Assembly: GCF_031085375.1 (NCBI RefSeq)
Contig: NZ_JAVCWF010000004.1
Coordinates: forward strand, 1-48,637
Direction of reading: 5' to 3'
Length of the DNA stretch: 48,637 bases
Source of the DNA: Lactiplantibacillus brownii
GTDB taxonomy: Bacteria; Bacillota; Bacilli; Lactobacillales; Lactobacillaceae
The position numbers and the translations under genes were made by a program. The notes beneath the pieces are model-generated. The model saw only the letters and a program-made list of their open reading frames with translations. It did no database searches and was not told where the DNA came from. This document shows, in pieces, positions 8,112 to 16,550 of the stretch (the first letter of the stretch is position 1; the number at the start of each line of letters is the position of its first letter).

Positions 8112-9336
8112 ACGAGTTTTTAAGCAAATGTTACGTGATAAGCGTACCTTGGCGCTGATGTTTTTGGCACCATTGCTGATTATGACGCTGATGTATTTCT
8201 TATTTCAAAACAACACGACGCAAGTAGCAAGCTTGGGTGTTCATCATGTAGACCAATCCGTGGTTAACGTGATCGATACCAAAAACGTGACGATTCATCA
8301 TTATGATAGTTCACAGGCACGGAAAATGATTAAGCAGCATGATCTAGATGGCTATTTGACTCAGAAAAATGGTCAATTGACGATTACTTATTCAAATAGC
8401 AATCCAACCAACACGTCTTTAATTAAGGCGAGTTTACAATCAGGATTAGTCAAGTTGAAAATGAAGACGCTGGTGACCGTTACTAAGAAACAGCGCGCGG
8501 CCCTTGAATCGCAACAAGCCGCTTTGAAGAAGCTGACAGCAGCCCAGACACAAGCAACGGTGACCAAGCTGAAGACTGCCATTGCACAAGCCCAGGCCCG
8601 CGGTGACCAGGCAACTGCTGAGAAATTACAAAAGCAACTCAAGCAGGCCACAGCCACGACGTCTAGTTCGACTCAGTCAGCTAAAGCAACCAGTTATACG
8701 ACTAAGTCTCATTATATTTATAGTAGTAGTGATTCAACGTTCTTTGAAAACTTTTTTCCAGCCTTTCTCGGTTTCTTTGTCTTCTTCTTTGTGTTCTTGA
8801 TTTCTGGCGTTTCACTTTTGAATGAACGCACTACTGGAACCCTAAGCCGGCTACTTGCAACCCCAATTCGACGGAGTGAAATTATTATGGGCTATCTAAT
8901 TGGTTATGGGGGCTTTGCCATCATTCAGACTGTCCTGACCGTTGTTTTTACAATTACGGTCTTCAAGATTCACTTAGTTGGTAGTATTTGGCTGGTCTTT
9001 CTGACTAACTTATTATTAGCGTTAGTGGCTTTGACCTTGGGTATCTTTATTTCCACCTTTGCTAACTCAGAATTTCAAATGATTCAGTTTATTCCACTGA
9101 TTGTTGTACCACAAATCTTTTTTGCTGGGTTGGTTCCAGTCGATGGCATGGCCAGTTGGTTGCAAGCAATTGCCCACATCATGCCGTTATACTATGGTGC
9201 TAATGCGATGACGGCTGTTGTGACAAAGGGTGCTGGGCTTGGCGATATTGGTGTCAATTTGTTAATATTAGTAGGGTTTATGGTCGTACTAACAATGTTG
9301 AATATTGTTGGAATGAAACGTTATCGGAAGGTGTGA
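8089..9336 (+). CDS. ABC-2 type exporter permease
   Basis: A 415-residue membrane protein with the ABC-2 layout: one N-terminal membrane helix (about 20-38), a large extracytoplasmic domain of about 180 residues, then five C-terminal helices (about 220-410). The outer domain has a glutamine- and alanine-rich stretch (about 140-190) likely to be coiled coil. It pairs with the preceding ATPase. ATG at 8089 is used; another ATG follows at 8098. The short gap to the TetR gene (5 bases) shows a three-gene operon. Confidence 0.85.
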   Translation: MRTMAIVRRVFKQMLRDKRTLALMFLAPLLIMTLMYFLFQNNTTQVASLGVHHVDQSVVNVIDTKNVTIHHYDSSQARKMIKQHDLDGYLTQKNGQLTITYSNSNPTNTSLIKASLQSGLVKLKMKTLVTVTKKQRAALESQQAALKKLTAAQTQATVTKLKTAIAQAQARGDQATAEKLQKQLKQATATTSSSTQSAKATSYTTKSHYIYSSSDSTFFENFFPAFLGFFVFFFVFLISGVSLLNERTTGTLSRLLATPIRRSEIIMGYLIGYGGFAIIQTVLTVVFTITVFKIHLVGSIWLVFLTNLLLALVALTLGIFISTFANSEFQMIQFIPLIVVPQIFFAGLVPVDGMASWLQAIAHIMPLYYGANAMTAVVTKGAGLGDIGVNLLILVGFMVVLTMLNIVGMKRYRKV

Positions 9337-9340
9337 GGAT

Positions 9341-10012
9341 ATGGAACGACCACGGATACGGGATTATTTTCAACAGGATCTAGGTCAGAATGAAACGATT
9401 ACACCTAAGCAACGGGCCATCCTCCAGGCAAGTCTCGATTTGTTTGCTGAAAAGGGTTTTGACCAGACCAGTACTAGTGATATTGCACAACGGGCCGGCG
9501 TTGCGGAGGGGACGGTCTATCGGCGGTATAAGACTAAGGCTGCCTTACGGGATGCCATCTTAGCACCAATTACCGCGCACATTGTGCCAATCTTAGCGAG
9601 TGATTTTTCAGAGGATAAATTACGGCAGCGTTATCCCAGTCTACAGGCATTCGTCACAGCAATTTTTACGGACCGAGTTGCATTTGCTAAAGCTAACGTG
9701 AAAGAGTTAAAGGTCATTTTTGAAGTGGCAGCTTTTGACACCGAACGACGCGAACAGATTCTTAGCCAGATTGCGCCTAAGATGGTCAAGCAGATGGGAA
9801 GTGTCATCAATCAACTAAAAGCAGATCATTTGATTGTGGATTGGCCGAATGATTTGATACTGCAAAGTTTGTTATCGCAGCTATTCGGTTACCTAGCGCG
9901 GTTAATACTGGAATTGCCGGGAACTGAAATTGAGCGCGAACAAGCGTATTTGATTACGGTGATGACCAAAATATTGACCCCGGGTGAACATGATCAAATT
10001 ACTGGTCAGTGA
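9341..10012 (+). CDS. TetR/AcrR-family regulator of the ABC exporter
   Basis: A 223-residue repressor with a typical TetR N-terminal helix-turn-helix at about residues 27-73 (LFAEKGFDQTSTSDIAQRAG, then EGTVYRRYKTK) and a helical ligand-binding domain. It is the last gene of the operon, and the operon promoter carries two dyads sharing AAGTGAGTGA, so negative autoregulation and induction by an exported compound are likely. The inducer is unknown. Confidence 0.9.
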   Translation: MERPRIRDYFQQDLGQNETITPKQRAILQASLDLFAEKGFDQTSTSDIAQRAGVAEGTVYRRYKTKAALRDAILAPITAHIVPILASDFSEDKLRQRYPSLQAFVTAIFTDRVAFAKANVKELKVIFEVAAFDTERREQILSQIAPKMVKQMGSVINQLKADHLIVDWPNDLILQSLLSQLFGYLARLILELPGTEIEREQAYLITVMTKILTPGEHDQITGQ

Positions 10013-10036
10013 GCTAACTGTTACTTGATATAAACT

Positions 10037-10090
10037 AAAGCCACTTCTGTACTTAGCGGTCATTTGAACGCTAAGTACAGAAGTGGCTTT
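10037..10090. terminator. Strong bidirectional terminator
   Basis: Arms of 22 bases (10037-10058 and 10069-10090), perfectly paired, begin AAAGCC and end GGCTTT. The hairpin ends the exporter operon and can also receive the pncB remnant from the other strand. Confidence 0.85.
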
Positions 10091-10115
10091 GGTCGTTGCT
10101 ACGCGTGTTCGTTTG

Positions 10116-10487
10116 TTAATCTGCTAGTATCGTCATTTTATTCAACAAACTAGTTTGCAACTGGCTGAGTGTGGTCGTCATGTAGACCGGGTAAAGATCT
10201 GGGTTGACGAGCCGCTGAGTTGTTCGTGGGAGCTCGGCAAGTTTAGCCTGGGTCGTTGCCTGAATGGTTGTAACCGGAATTGACGTGGTGTTGGACAAAT
10301 CTACCGGCGCGAGTAAAGGCCGGGCTTCAAAATGGGTGAGTCGCTGTTGGCGGTCGACACTGAGTGGGTCACTGGTGACGACGGTTAGGCTGGTCGCATC
10401 GACGATCGTCTCGGTAGCTAGTGCAATCAAATCAGCAAAGGCCCGCTTAGGGCTCTGGTGCAAATAGTCTGAGAGTGTGCCTTTTAC
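10116..10487 (-). pseudogene. pncB: Nicotinate phosphoribosyltransferase, C-terminal remnant
   Basis: About 124 residues resembling the end of nicotinate phosphoribosyltransferase (NAD salvage), which is normally near 480. Recognisable pieces are SPKRAFADLIALATE, THFEARPLLAPV and NPDLYPVYMTTTLSQLQ. The frame has no ribosome site or proper start and stops upstream at 10488, where IS6 debris begins, so catalytic residues are gone. It is chromosomal-type cargo left by recombination. Confidence 0.6.
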
Positions 10488-10512
10488 CTAGTTGTTGATA
10501 GGGTGTTGTAGG

Positions 10513-10695
10513 TTATGCTGGCACCATCGCTTTTAATTCGTCCACGGCTGAAAACCCGATGAGGCTTAGCTCTCGTCGGGTTTTCTTGCGTAATGCATGG
10601 ATGACTTCAATGCCGCTGAGTGTTGCACTAGCGGTTCGGATGCTTTGGAAACTTGCTGACCGCACCCGGTGTCGTTTAATGAATCGATGATCTTG
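10513..10695 (-). pseudogene. IS6-family transposase, C-terminal remnant
   Basis: About 61 residues matching the IS6/IS1216 C terminus: DHRFIKRHRVRSASFQSIRT holds the last catalytic region and is followed by ALRKKTRRELSLIGFS. The reading frame continues upstream only through IS3 end sequence. The missing N-terminal half resembles the piece at 24432-24872, which stops just where this fragment would continue. Confidence 0.75.
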
Positions 10696-10733
10696 TTTGG
10701 ATGTAAGCTGATTCCTGAGACAGCTTCTAAGAA
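10696..10733. repeat. IS3 terminal fragment
   Basis: The stretch beginning TTTGGATGTAAGCTGATTCC is nearly identical to the left end of the IS3 element at 26394. It adjoins the IS6 remnant directly, which indicates recombination between elements. Confidence 0.7.
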
Positions 10734-10805
10734 CGTTTGAATCTTTGATGGGTAAGACAACTTGTTGCATAAGCTGTTAGTTCCTTTACTTTAAAATTAA
10801 TTTAG

Positions 10806-10867
10806 TTGCAGAAAACCTAAAAATCGAATATTATAATGTAGTACGATGGTAAACTTAAAGGAGGCGG
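10806..10867 (+). promoter_or_regulatory. Promoter and RBS of the DinJ/YafQ pair
   Basis: TTGCAG and TATTAT are 17 bases apart, with an overlapping TATAAT three bases later (10832-10837). AAAGGAGGCGG ends seven bases before the antitoxin ATG. Short palindromes (ATTATAAT, GTAGTAC) cover the -10 region and may bind the antitoxin. Confidence 0.55.
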
Positions 10868-10873
10868 ATTAGA

Positions 10874-11152
10874 ATGAGTAATACTATTATTAAAAACAAG
10901 ACAATTTCAACTCGTGTAACACCTGACATTAGTGAACGGGCTAAAGCTAATCTAGCAAAACAAGGGCTAACCGTTTCTGAGTATATACGCTTATCGTTAG
11001 TTAAAGCGGCCAATAATGAAGTTCGATTAGTCAGCTTTTTAGATTCTCCGGAAGCCTTAGCCGCTAAAAAAGAAGCAGAAACAGGGCAGGTCAAAAACAT
11101 TGGTTCATTGACTGACTTTGAAGATTGGATCGATAAGTTAGATGCAAATTAA
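10874..11152 (+). CDS. RelB/DinJ-family antitoxin
   Basis: A 92-residue antitoxin. Its N-terminal ribbon-helix-helix (ISTRVTPDISERAKANLAKQ, then GLTVSEYIRLSL) should dimerise on the operator, and the acidic C-terminal tail should wrap the toxin. It overlaps the following YafQ-type gene by 11 bases, the usual coupled antitoxin-toxin order. Expected to repress its own promoter alone and with toxin. Confidence 0.88.
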   Translation: MSNTIIKNKTISTRVTPDISERAKANLAKQGLTVSEYIRLSLVKAANNEVRLVSFLDSPEALAAKKEAETGQVKNIGSLTDFEDWIDKLDAN

Positions 11153-11444
11153 ACAGACCAAATCTTTTGAACGTGAATTAAAAAAACTAGTCAAAAAACA
11201 TTTCCCAATAACTGTCTTGAAGCCTTGTTTAGAAGCAATTGTTGAACAAGATGTACTTGTTTTGAAACAGATTAAAGATCATGCATTAAAAGGAAATTGG
11301 CGTGGCTATCGTGAATTTCACCCTGCCAGATATGGGAGCTATGGTAAAAATTATGACAACTGGATTGTTATTTATCAGCTAGATCATGATGAATTGATTT
11401 TGTTATTGGTTGCAACTGGCTCCCATGAAATCTTGAATCAATAG
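11142..11444 (+). CDS. YafQ-family mRNA interferase toxin
   Basis: A 100-residue RelE/YafQ-fold toxin predicted to cleave mRNA in the ribosome. Visible features are the N-terminal helix ERELKKLVKKH, the core DHALKGNWRGYREFHPARYG and the C-terminal VATGSHEIL, matching the family's catalytic strand and terminal histidine. Length is normal (about 90-100) and it looks intact. Likely role: plasmid maintenance. Two terminator hairpins follow. Confidence 0.87.
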   Translation: MQIKQTKSFERELKKLVKKHFPITVLKPCLEAIVEQDVLVLKQIKDHALKGNWRGYREFHPARYGSYGKNYDNWIVIYQLDHDELILLLVATGSHEILNQ

Positions 11445-11478
11445 CTATAGTTTAGGGGCACTTATAAAAAAATAAATT

Positions 11479-11523
11479 AAAATAGCCCCCAATATCTATA
11501 ATGTAGATATTGGGGGCTATTTT
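11479..11523. terminator. Terminator hairpin 1 after yafQ
   Basis: A perfect 20-base stem starting AAAATAGCCCCCAATATCTA with a 5-base loop and flanking A/T runs. Confidence 0.8.
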
Positions 11524-11568
11524 AACAACGTTTTTGAGGGGTTATTTGTGCCTTTTAATCGCCCCTAT

Positions 11569-11616
11569 AAAACAGCCCCCGTTATCTAGTGGATAGATAA
11601 TAGGGGCTGTTTTTTT
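11569..11616. terminator. Terminator hairpin 2 after yafQ
   Basis: A second hairpin with AAAACAGCCCC and GGGGCTGTTTTTT arms, 45 bases after the first. Its stem sequence is clearly related to hairpin 1, so it looks like a diverged duplication. Confidence 0.75.
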
Positions 11617-11668
11617 GTTTAATGGTATTATAGGTACTATATTAGTATGAATATATTGGAGAAATAAC

Positions 11669-11851
11669 ATGTATAAAAACATCAAATAAATCGTCAGCGG
11701 ATTGGGCGCTTTTATAATTGCCCAATGGCTCTATCATACTCTGTCACAATATCCAAACATCAATATTTGGCTGGCTAGACTGCTTCCTATTCTTATCATT
11801 TTTATTGTGTTCTTTTCTCTGCAATGGATAATCAACACATTTGAAAAGTAA
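11669..11851 (+). pseudogene. Small membrane protein gene with an early ochre stop
   Basis: An ATG follows TTGGAGAAATAAC, a plausible ribosome site. The frame reads MYKNIK, hits TAA at codon 7, then continues open for 53 codons with two strongly hydrophobic segments (starting GLGAFIIAQWLY and LLPILIIFIVFF) to a stop at 11851. I do not recognise the family. The continuity around a single stop suggests a recently broken gene. The rest of the 11617-11947 gap shows nothing assignable. Confidence 0.45.
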
Positions 11852-11947
11852 CCTTATAAATTTTAGTTATTATATTGGGCTGAAACCCTTGCTACAAGCG
11901 GACTAGCAAAAATGCAAGCTCGACAAAAACATAACTAAATAATCTAT

Positions 11948-12009
11948 TGCTCTTATGATGATATTTTACCAAACGAGAAAAACTAGTCCGGAATATCAGC
12001 ATAAGAGCA
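11948..12009. repeat. 62-base foldback related to an IS3 left end
   Basis: Both tips read TGCTCTTATG (inverted), and the whole is nearly the reverse complement of the first 62 bases of the IS3 element at 13812, but no transposase is attached. It lies just past the ABC ATPase stop and could terminate that operon. Confidence 0.75.
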
Positions 12010-12019
12010 AGTGTGTTAA

Positions 12020-12700
12020 TCAGTCCGTATTAGATAGTTTTCCGTCGACAATTTTGTAGACATTATCAGAAAACTCTCGCAGACGATCATCGTGCGTGAC
12101 GATGACGACTGCTTTTTCCTCGTCATGCGCAATATTAGCAAAAAGTTGGCCAACTTCTTTGACACGTGCCGTATCTAATGCTGCCGTAGGTTCATCGGCT
12201 AGGATGATCGCCGGGTCTGTATACAACGCACGGGCAATTGCAACGCGCTGTTGTTGACCGCCAGACAATTCGCCAGGGTATTTGTTTAATAATTTTTGAA
12301 TGCCTAGCGTTTCAATAATTTTGTCAAATCCATCTTGACTGAGGTTATTGTTAGGCTTCACCTGGTCAACAAGTTTGAATTGGTCTGCTACGGTTAAATA
12401 TGGCACGAGATTGTACGCCTGTAAGACGAAACCGATTTGTTCAAGTCGTGTTTTTTCGGCTTCTTTGGTACTCAAATCACTGATGTCGTGACCATTCAAA
12501 CGAACTGAGCCGTCTGTTGGTGTCTGTAACCCGCCTAAAATGGTTAGCAAGGTACTTTTACCAGATCCTGAAGGACCAATGATAAGCGACACCTCACCAG
12601 CTTTAAACGCTAAACTGACGTCTTCTAGTGCCGTAACTAAATTAGTTTTCTGACCAAATTGTTTCGTCACGTGTTCAAGGGCTAGTTTTTCTTCACGCAT
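12020..12700 (-). CDS. MacB/LolD-type ABC ATPase of an FtsX-like exporter
   Basis: A 226-residue ATPase with Walker A GPSGSGKST at residues 42-50, signature LSGGQQQRVAIARAL near 140, and Walker B ILADEPTAALD. These are typical of ATPases that drive FtsX-type permeases and peptide or haem exporters. ATG at 12700 is preferred because GGAGG (12706-12712) precedes it; the longer TTG start would run through that site. It follows its permease by four bases. The pair resembles HrtA/HrtB haem exporters of lactic acid bacteria, but the substrate is not proven. Confidence 0.85.
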   Translation of the reverse strand: MREEKLALEHVTKQFGQKTNLVTALEDVSLAFKAGEVSLIIGPSGSGKSTLLTILGGLQTPTDGSVRLNGHDISDLSTKEAEKTRLEQIGFVLQAYNLVPYLTVADQFKLVDQVKPNNNLSQDGFDKIIETLGIQKLLNKYPGELSGGQQQRVAIARALYTDPAIILADEPTAALDTARVKEVGQLFANIAHDEEKAVVIVTHDDRLREFSDNVYKIVDGKLSNTD

Positions 12701-12704
12701 CTTT

Positions 12705-13757
12705 TTAACCTCCAATTACTGATACCGGATCAATCTTACTAATCACACGAATCGGAATGATTGCACCCAGTAACCCGGTTACCATCAATCCGGCCGCAAT
12801 GAGTCCCATCAATCCCCAATCAAATGCCATTGGTACGCTATCTGGAATCCCAAATTCAGTTAATGCCGATAGTACAGCACCAACGACGATACCAGTTGCC
12901 ATAATAAAGAACGTCTCAAATAACGTATTTTGGGCCAAGAAACGATTTGGAATGCCTTGTGCACGCAAAACTGCCAAGTTAGGCAATTTTTGAACCGTTA
13001 GAATGTAGAGGAAGATGGTAATCACAATCAATGAAATGACAATCAGGAAGCCAATCATGAGACCAAACGTCGCTTTTTGCGGTGTATAACCTGGCAATTT
13101 ATTGATAAAGGCTTGGTATGAATAAGTCTTTAATGCTTTATCATCGACCGATTGTGACGTTTTTGAAGTAACTACGCTACCTTGGAATTGATCTGACACG
13201 CCCTTAATGACACGCCATTGCGCTAACGCGCCATAAATAACAGGTGCGGTGTTATACGTGGCATTTTTCGCATAACCCACGATTTTATATTTCGTATCAG
13301 ATAACCCAATCGAAATTTTATCCCCCATACCGTAAATATCCTTATCAACTGAGTCAGCGAGGACGACTTCGTTAGCTGCCTTTGGCAAGTGCCCCTTGGT
13401 TAATTGTAGGTTTTTAGCGATGTACTCGTCGTTATTCATCCCAACGAATTGTGCGGATTCACGTTTTCCGCCAATTTTCATATTAACTGGTGTAATGCCA
13501 AGTGTTGCGGTTTTGTCGTCGCTTAACTGATCCACCTGTTTCGTTGTCAGTAATGACTGTCCGGCATTGCCATTAGCGTCTTTGGTCATTACAAAGGACT
13601 TAGACTGCCAGCTGTCCACCGCAGCGGTGTTAGCTGTTGCCAGCCCGAGCGCCAGGGCACTTAAAATGAAAATCAAATAACTGATTAAGACGACGACTGT
13701 TAGAATCAAGCCGTACCGTAGTTTTTCTTTTTTAATCTCTCTAATTGCTAAAAACAT
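12705..13757 (-). CDS. FtsX-like ABC permease (HrtB-like)
   Basis: A 350-residue membrane protein: one N-terminal helix (LILTVVVLISYLIFILSAL, about 15-38), an extracytoplasmic MacB_PCD-type domain of about 190 residues, then three helices (about 235-345). The opening MFLAIREIKKEKLRYG is typical of HrtB-like permeases. ATG at 13757 follows AGGAGG closely. Only 54 bases separate the start from the IS3 end at 13812, so the native promoter may be lost; a TATAGT box remains and its -35 position falls inside the IS end. Confidence 0.82.
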   Translation of the reverse strand: MFLAIREIKKEKLRYGLILTVVVLISYLIFILSALALGLATANTAAVDSWQSKSFVMTKDANGNAGQSLLTTKQVDQLSDDKTATLGITPVNMKIGGKRESAQFVGMNNDEYIAKNLQLTKGHLPKAANEVVLADSVDKDIYGMGDKISIGLSDTKYKIVGYAKNATYNTAPVIYGALAQWRVIKGVSDQFQGSVVTSKTSQSVDDKALKTYSYQAFINKLPGYTPQKATFGLMIGFLIVISLIVITIFLYILTVQKLPNLAVLRAQGIPNRFLAQNTLFETFFIMATGIVVGAVLSALTEFGIPDSVPMAFDWGLMGLIAAGLMVTGLLGAIIPIRVISKIDPVSVIGG

Positions 13758-13882
13758 TTGTTCCTCCTGTATTTGTTGCAGTTCAGCAAACTTACTATAC
13801 ACAAGTATACATGCTCTTATGATGAGATTCCGGACTAGTTTTGCTAGTTTGGTAAAATATCATCATAGGAGCATTTTTATTT

Positions 13883-14146
13883 ATGGTTACACGTTATGAA
13901 GAGGACTTAAAAAAGTCCATTGTGGAGATGGTTAAAGCGGGACGACGATCCGATGAATTATCCAAGGAATACGGTCCTTCAGCCGATTCAATTCGGAATT
14001 GGGTTAAAGGCGCTAAATCAGTTGAGCTAGAAGACGGTACTGAAGTAACGTCCAAAGAATTCAAACAACTTCAAAGGGAAAATCAGCGATTAAAGGAGGA
14101 ACTTGAAATTTTAAAAGCTGCGGCGGTGTTACTGGGAAAGCATTAG
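13883..14146 (+). CDS. IS3-family transposase OrfA
   Basis: An 87-residue helix-turn-helix protein (SIVEMVKAGRRSDELSKEYG then SADSIRNWVKG) with a C-terminal leucine-zipper-like helix. The heptamer T TTA AAA at 14110-14116 is a good -1 slippery site. From there the -1 frame is open straight into OrfB, so an OrfAB fusion is expected. Confidence 0.85.
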   Translation: MVTRYEEDLKKSIVEMVKAGRRSDELSKEYGPSADSIRNWVKGAKSVELEDGTEVTSKEFKQLQRENQRLKEELEILKAAAVLLGKH

Positions 14147-14184
14147 GACGAATTAATTGCCTTGTCTTCATAGAAGATCAGTTA

Positions 14185-14952
14185 TTGCGACACCGCTTAT
14201 CAATTATTCTTTCGGCACTGAAATTACCGCGCAGCACCTATTACCATTGGAAAAGATATCAACCTAGTCAACACGAACGTGTTGATAATCAGCTCAAAGA
14301 AAAAATTGAATTGATTTGGGAAAATAATTATCGTGCCTATGGTTATCCACGAATAACGATGGTGCTTCGCAAGTCAGGCATCTGTGTTGGGTCAAAACGA
14401 ATTTTACGATTAATGAGGGAAATGGAGATTCACTCTTTAATGAATCGGCGATTTAAAAAACCTGGCACTCATGTGGATCATTCACAACGCCCCAATTTAA
14501 TCAAGCACCAGCCCAATGCAAGGATATGGCGTGCTGACATTACTTATTTGGAATTACGTCCAGGAACCTGGGTTTATCTCAGTTCTATTTACGAACCAAA
14601 GGTTCATCAAGTTCTTGCTTTCAAGATTGGTCGTCAGATGGAGGCGACGTTAGTTGTAGAAACGATTAATCAGGCGCTTGAATGTCATCAAAAGCCACAA
14701 TATTTTCACTCTGACATGGGTTCACAGTACACCAGCAACGAAGTTGAAACTTTACTTGAACGGCATCAGATTAGCCACTCATACTCAAAACAAGGTTATC
14801 CTTATGATAATGGGCCAATTGAAGCTTTTCACTCATTGTTGAAGAGAGAGTTTGCCTTTCAAACAACTTTTTCCAATTTTGAGGACTTGGTAATCCGAAC
14901 CTCAAATTACATCAGTTGGTTTAATTCCGACAGAATTAGAACGAGTGTTTAG
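14185..14952 (+). CDS. IS3-family transposase OrfB
   Basis: A 255-residue DDE transposase with aspartates in RADITYLELR and YFHSDMGSQYTS and the glutamate in NGPIEAFHSLLKRE, each at the family spacing. The nominal start is TTG, but the frame is open back to the OrfA slippery site. It ends SDRIRTSV shortly before the right terminal repeat, so it is probably full length. The element looks potentially active. Confidence 0.85.
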   Translation: MRHRLSIILSALKLPRSTYYHWKRYQPSQHERVDNQLKEKIELIWENNYRAYGYPRITMVLRKSGICVGSKRILRLMREMEIHSLMNRRFKKPGTHVDHSQRPNLIKHQPNARIWRADITYLELRPGTWVYLSSIYEPKVHQVLAFKIGRQMEATLVVETINQALECHQKPQYFHSDMGSQYTSNEVETLLERHQISHSYSKQGYPYDNGPIEAFHSLLKREFAFQTTFSNFEDLVIRTSNYISWFNSDRIRTSV

Positions 14953-14984
14953 AAAAAGATGTGCCATTTATTGACATAGGAGCA

Positions 14985-15166
14985 ATATTCATACCGGCGC
15001 CAATCATTGCACCCAACATATCACGCCGAGAAATAGATGCTTGGGCAAAGATTGCTTGCAAGCGTTTAGACAATTTATCACTAGGACTAGCGTTAGCTAG
15101 CATTTCATCAATTGCTTGGTAAAAGGTAGATGATGCAGTATATGTTGCTATATTCACTAGTGACAA
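14985..15166 (-). pseudogene. Unidentified gene remnant cut by IS3
   Basis: The minus frame gives a protein-like string (MLANASPSDKLSKRLQAIFA, then QASISRRDMLGAMIGAGMN) that runs into the IS right end and loses its C terminus. No family recognised. It overlaps the open frame of the next entry by about 40 bases, so one of the two ends near 15125 at a junction. Confidence 0.3.
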
Positions 15167-15767
15167 AACTAGAGTTGACCAAATCCTTCAATTGATTGGC
15201 AACGACAATGTTGAATGTACTGATTATCTTGAAGATAACTTTTTTGCTTGGATGTTTTGGAAATATGATCGAAACAACAGGCAAATTAATTCTGATATTG
15301 GATTGCCAGCAATGAATGCGTTCTCGGGAACAATTCAACGAGATGATTTGCAAGATATGATAATTGGTCGCTCACCTAATATTACTGATTTATCAGTCTT
15401 AAAGATGCATATCGCCCGACAGTTTCCATTGAGAAGTGTCGGAATGGAGTTAACTGAGCGTGGTAACAAGGTATATTTTAAAGTTGATGTTCATAATCAA
15501 ATTGTTGTTGATACGAGAAAATCTAAAATGGTTAGCGATGGGATAACTGATACCGTTTTGGTGGAATTAAAAGAATATCCACTAATAGTGTATATCTATA
15601 GTTACATTATTCCACTGCTCAATGGCCTGTATGAAAGTGAAGAGCCAGATTTCACAGAACAATTAAATTCCTATAGTAAAGACTTAGCAAAGGAGATTAT
15701 TCTTGATTTAATTGGAGCAACGGGTATTGATATACAAGAATTTGATAAATTAGCTATGAAGCTTTAG
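15123..15767 (+). pseudogene. 5'-truncated gene of unknown function
   Basis: An open frame of about 214 codons, reading from VDDAVYVAIFTSDKTRVDQI to the stop at 15767, with no ATG or ribosome site near its beginning; a TTG at 15192 is the first conventional start. The soluble product has a mixed alpha/beta character, with a possible membrane-facing segment (YPLIVYIYSYIIPLL) near the end. No family recognised. It probably lost its N terminus by recombination next to the IS3 element; if TTG 15192 is used, a 191-residue protein could still be made. Confidence 0.5.
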
Positions 15768-16190
15768 TTGTACTAATTGCAAATGGGACTACGGAAACTT
15801 TTAATAGATTTATCGAAAAGTTCAGCTAATCACTGTTTTTTTTGCATATGGTCAGGAGGTGGCGATATCATGATTAATTCATAGTAAATACGGGTATGAG
15901 TTTCCGGAGTGGGCACAGGCGGGTGCTCGGCTCGATAAGATGGTGTAAGGATAATAGACGTCGTGCTAAATAGCGTGGCGTTTTTATTTTGCCCAAAATT
16001 TGGAGGTGGCCGGCATGGGCCAGATGGTAAATAGCAGATTTGGCCTTGTCAGTCGCACAGAGACACGTTGCTTGGGTGACTTAGAACATCAGCTTAAAGA
16101 TGGACGGTGGTAACGTAAAAAGCCGCAGCGACCACATAAGCCGCGTATTACAGTGTGGAGAAAAAACAGGGTAACAAGCGTGAAAAAATA
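15768..16190. other. Gene-poor debris
   Basis: No convincing gene. Two short frames follow good ribosome sites: one at about 15870 stops after four codons, and MGQMVNSRFGLVSRTETRCL... at 16015 stops after 32 codons then stays open for another 19 as basic sequence. These look like decayed phage or chromosomal fragments, of higher GC than their surroundings. Confidence 0.4.
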
Positions 16191-16191
16191 A

Positions 16192-16216
16192 AAGAAGACC
16201 AGATTTTGGTCTTCTT
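16192..16216 (-). terminator. Terminator after csbD
   Basis: AAGAAGACC pairs with GGTCTTCTT around ATTTT-type loop bases, 12 bases past the csbD stop. Confidence 0.75.
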
Positions 16217-16228
16217 AAAAATGATAAT

Positions 16229-16444
16229 TTATTTATCGTCTTTATCTAACTTTTCCTTTACGTTATCAACCGTATCTTTAACAGCATCTTTGGAATCTGA
16301 CAGTTTATCTTTAGCCTTACCTAGAATACCTTGACCCTTACCTTCAGCTTCGCGGGCCTTGTCGTTCGTAACCTTGCCTTCAACTTCTTTAGCTTTTCCA
16401 CTTACCTTATCTTTGGTGCTATCAATTTTGTCATCTAGACTCAT
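16229..16444 (-). CDS. CsbD-family general stress protein
   Basis: A 71-residue, highly charged, lysine- and aspartate-rich protein with CsbD repeats (GKAKEVEGKVTNDKAREAEG, then GQGILGKAKDKL). CsbD proteins are small, hydrophilic and stress-induced; the biochemical role is unknown. ATG at 16444 is chosen because GGGAGG precedes it. It has its own terminator. It fits the stress-related cargo of the window. Confidence 0.88.
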   Translation of the reverse strand: MSLDDKIDSTKDKVSGKAKEVEGKVTNDKAREAEGKGQGILGKAKDKLSDSKDAVKDTVDNVKEKLDKDDK

Positions 16445-16550
16445 AATATAACCTCCCATAATGTATTTGTTACAACAGTATTATTCCACATTTTAATTTG
16501 CTTGTCTAATAAGGAGATCCTACAAGAGATAGTGTGAATGACACTTATAA

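Larger units (their letters stand above)
13812..14984 (+). mobile_element. IS3-family element (IS1163/IS1520-like), complete
   Basis: An element of 1173 bases with TGCTCTTATG and TGCTCCTATG tips, OrfA and OrfB. The left 62 bases (13812-13873) form a long foldback that can block incoming transcription. No target duplication is evident (ACA against ATA), so flanking DNA has probably recombined. The resemblance to IS1163 is from memory of size and layout. Confidence 0.8.

Noticed and set aside
10264..10467. Plus-strand frame of 67 codons
   Set aside because: Antisense to the nicotinate phosphoribosyltransferase remnant with no start signal.
13760..13811. HrtR-type haem operator before the FtsX-like permease
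   Set aside because: TATAC repeats are present, but nothing resembling the ATGACAC...GTGTCAT dyad and no regulator gene is adjacent.
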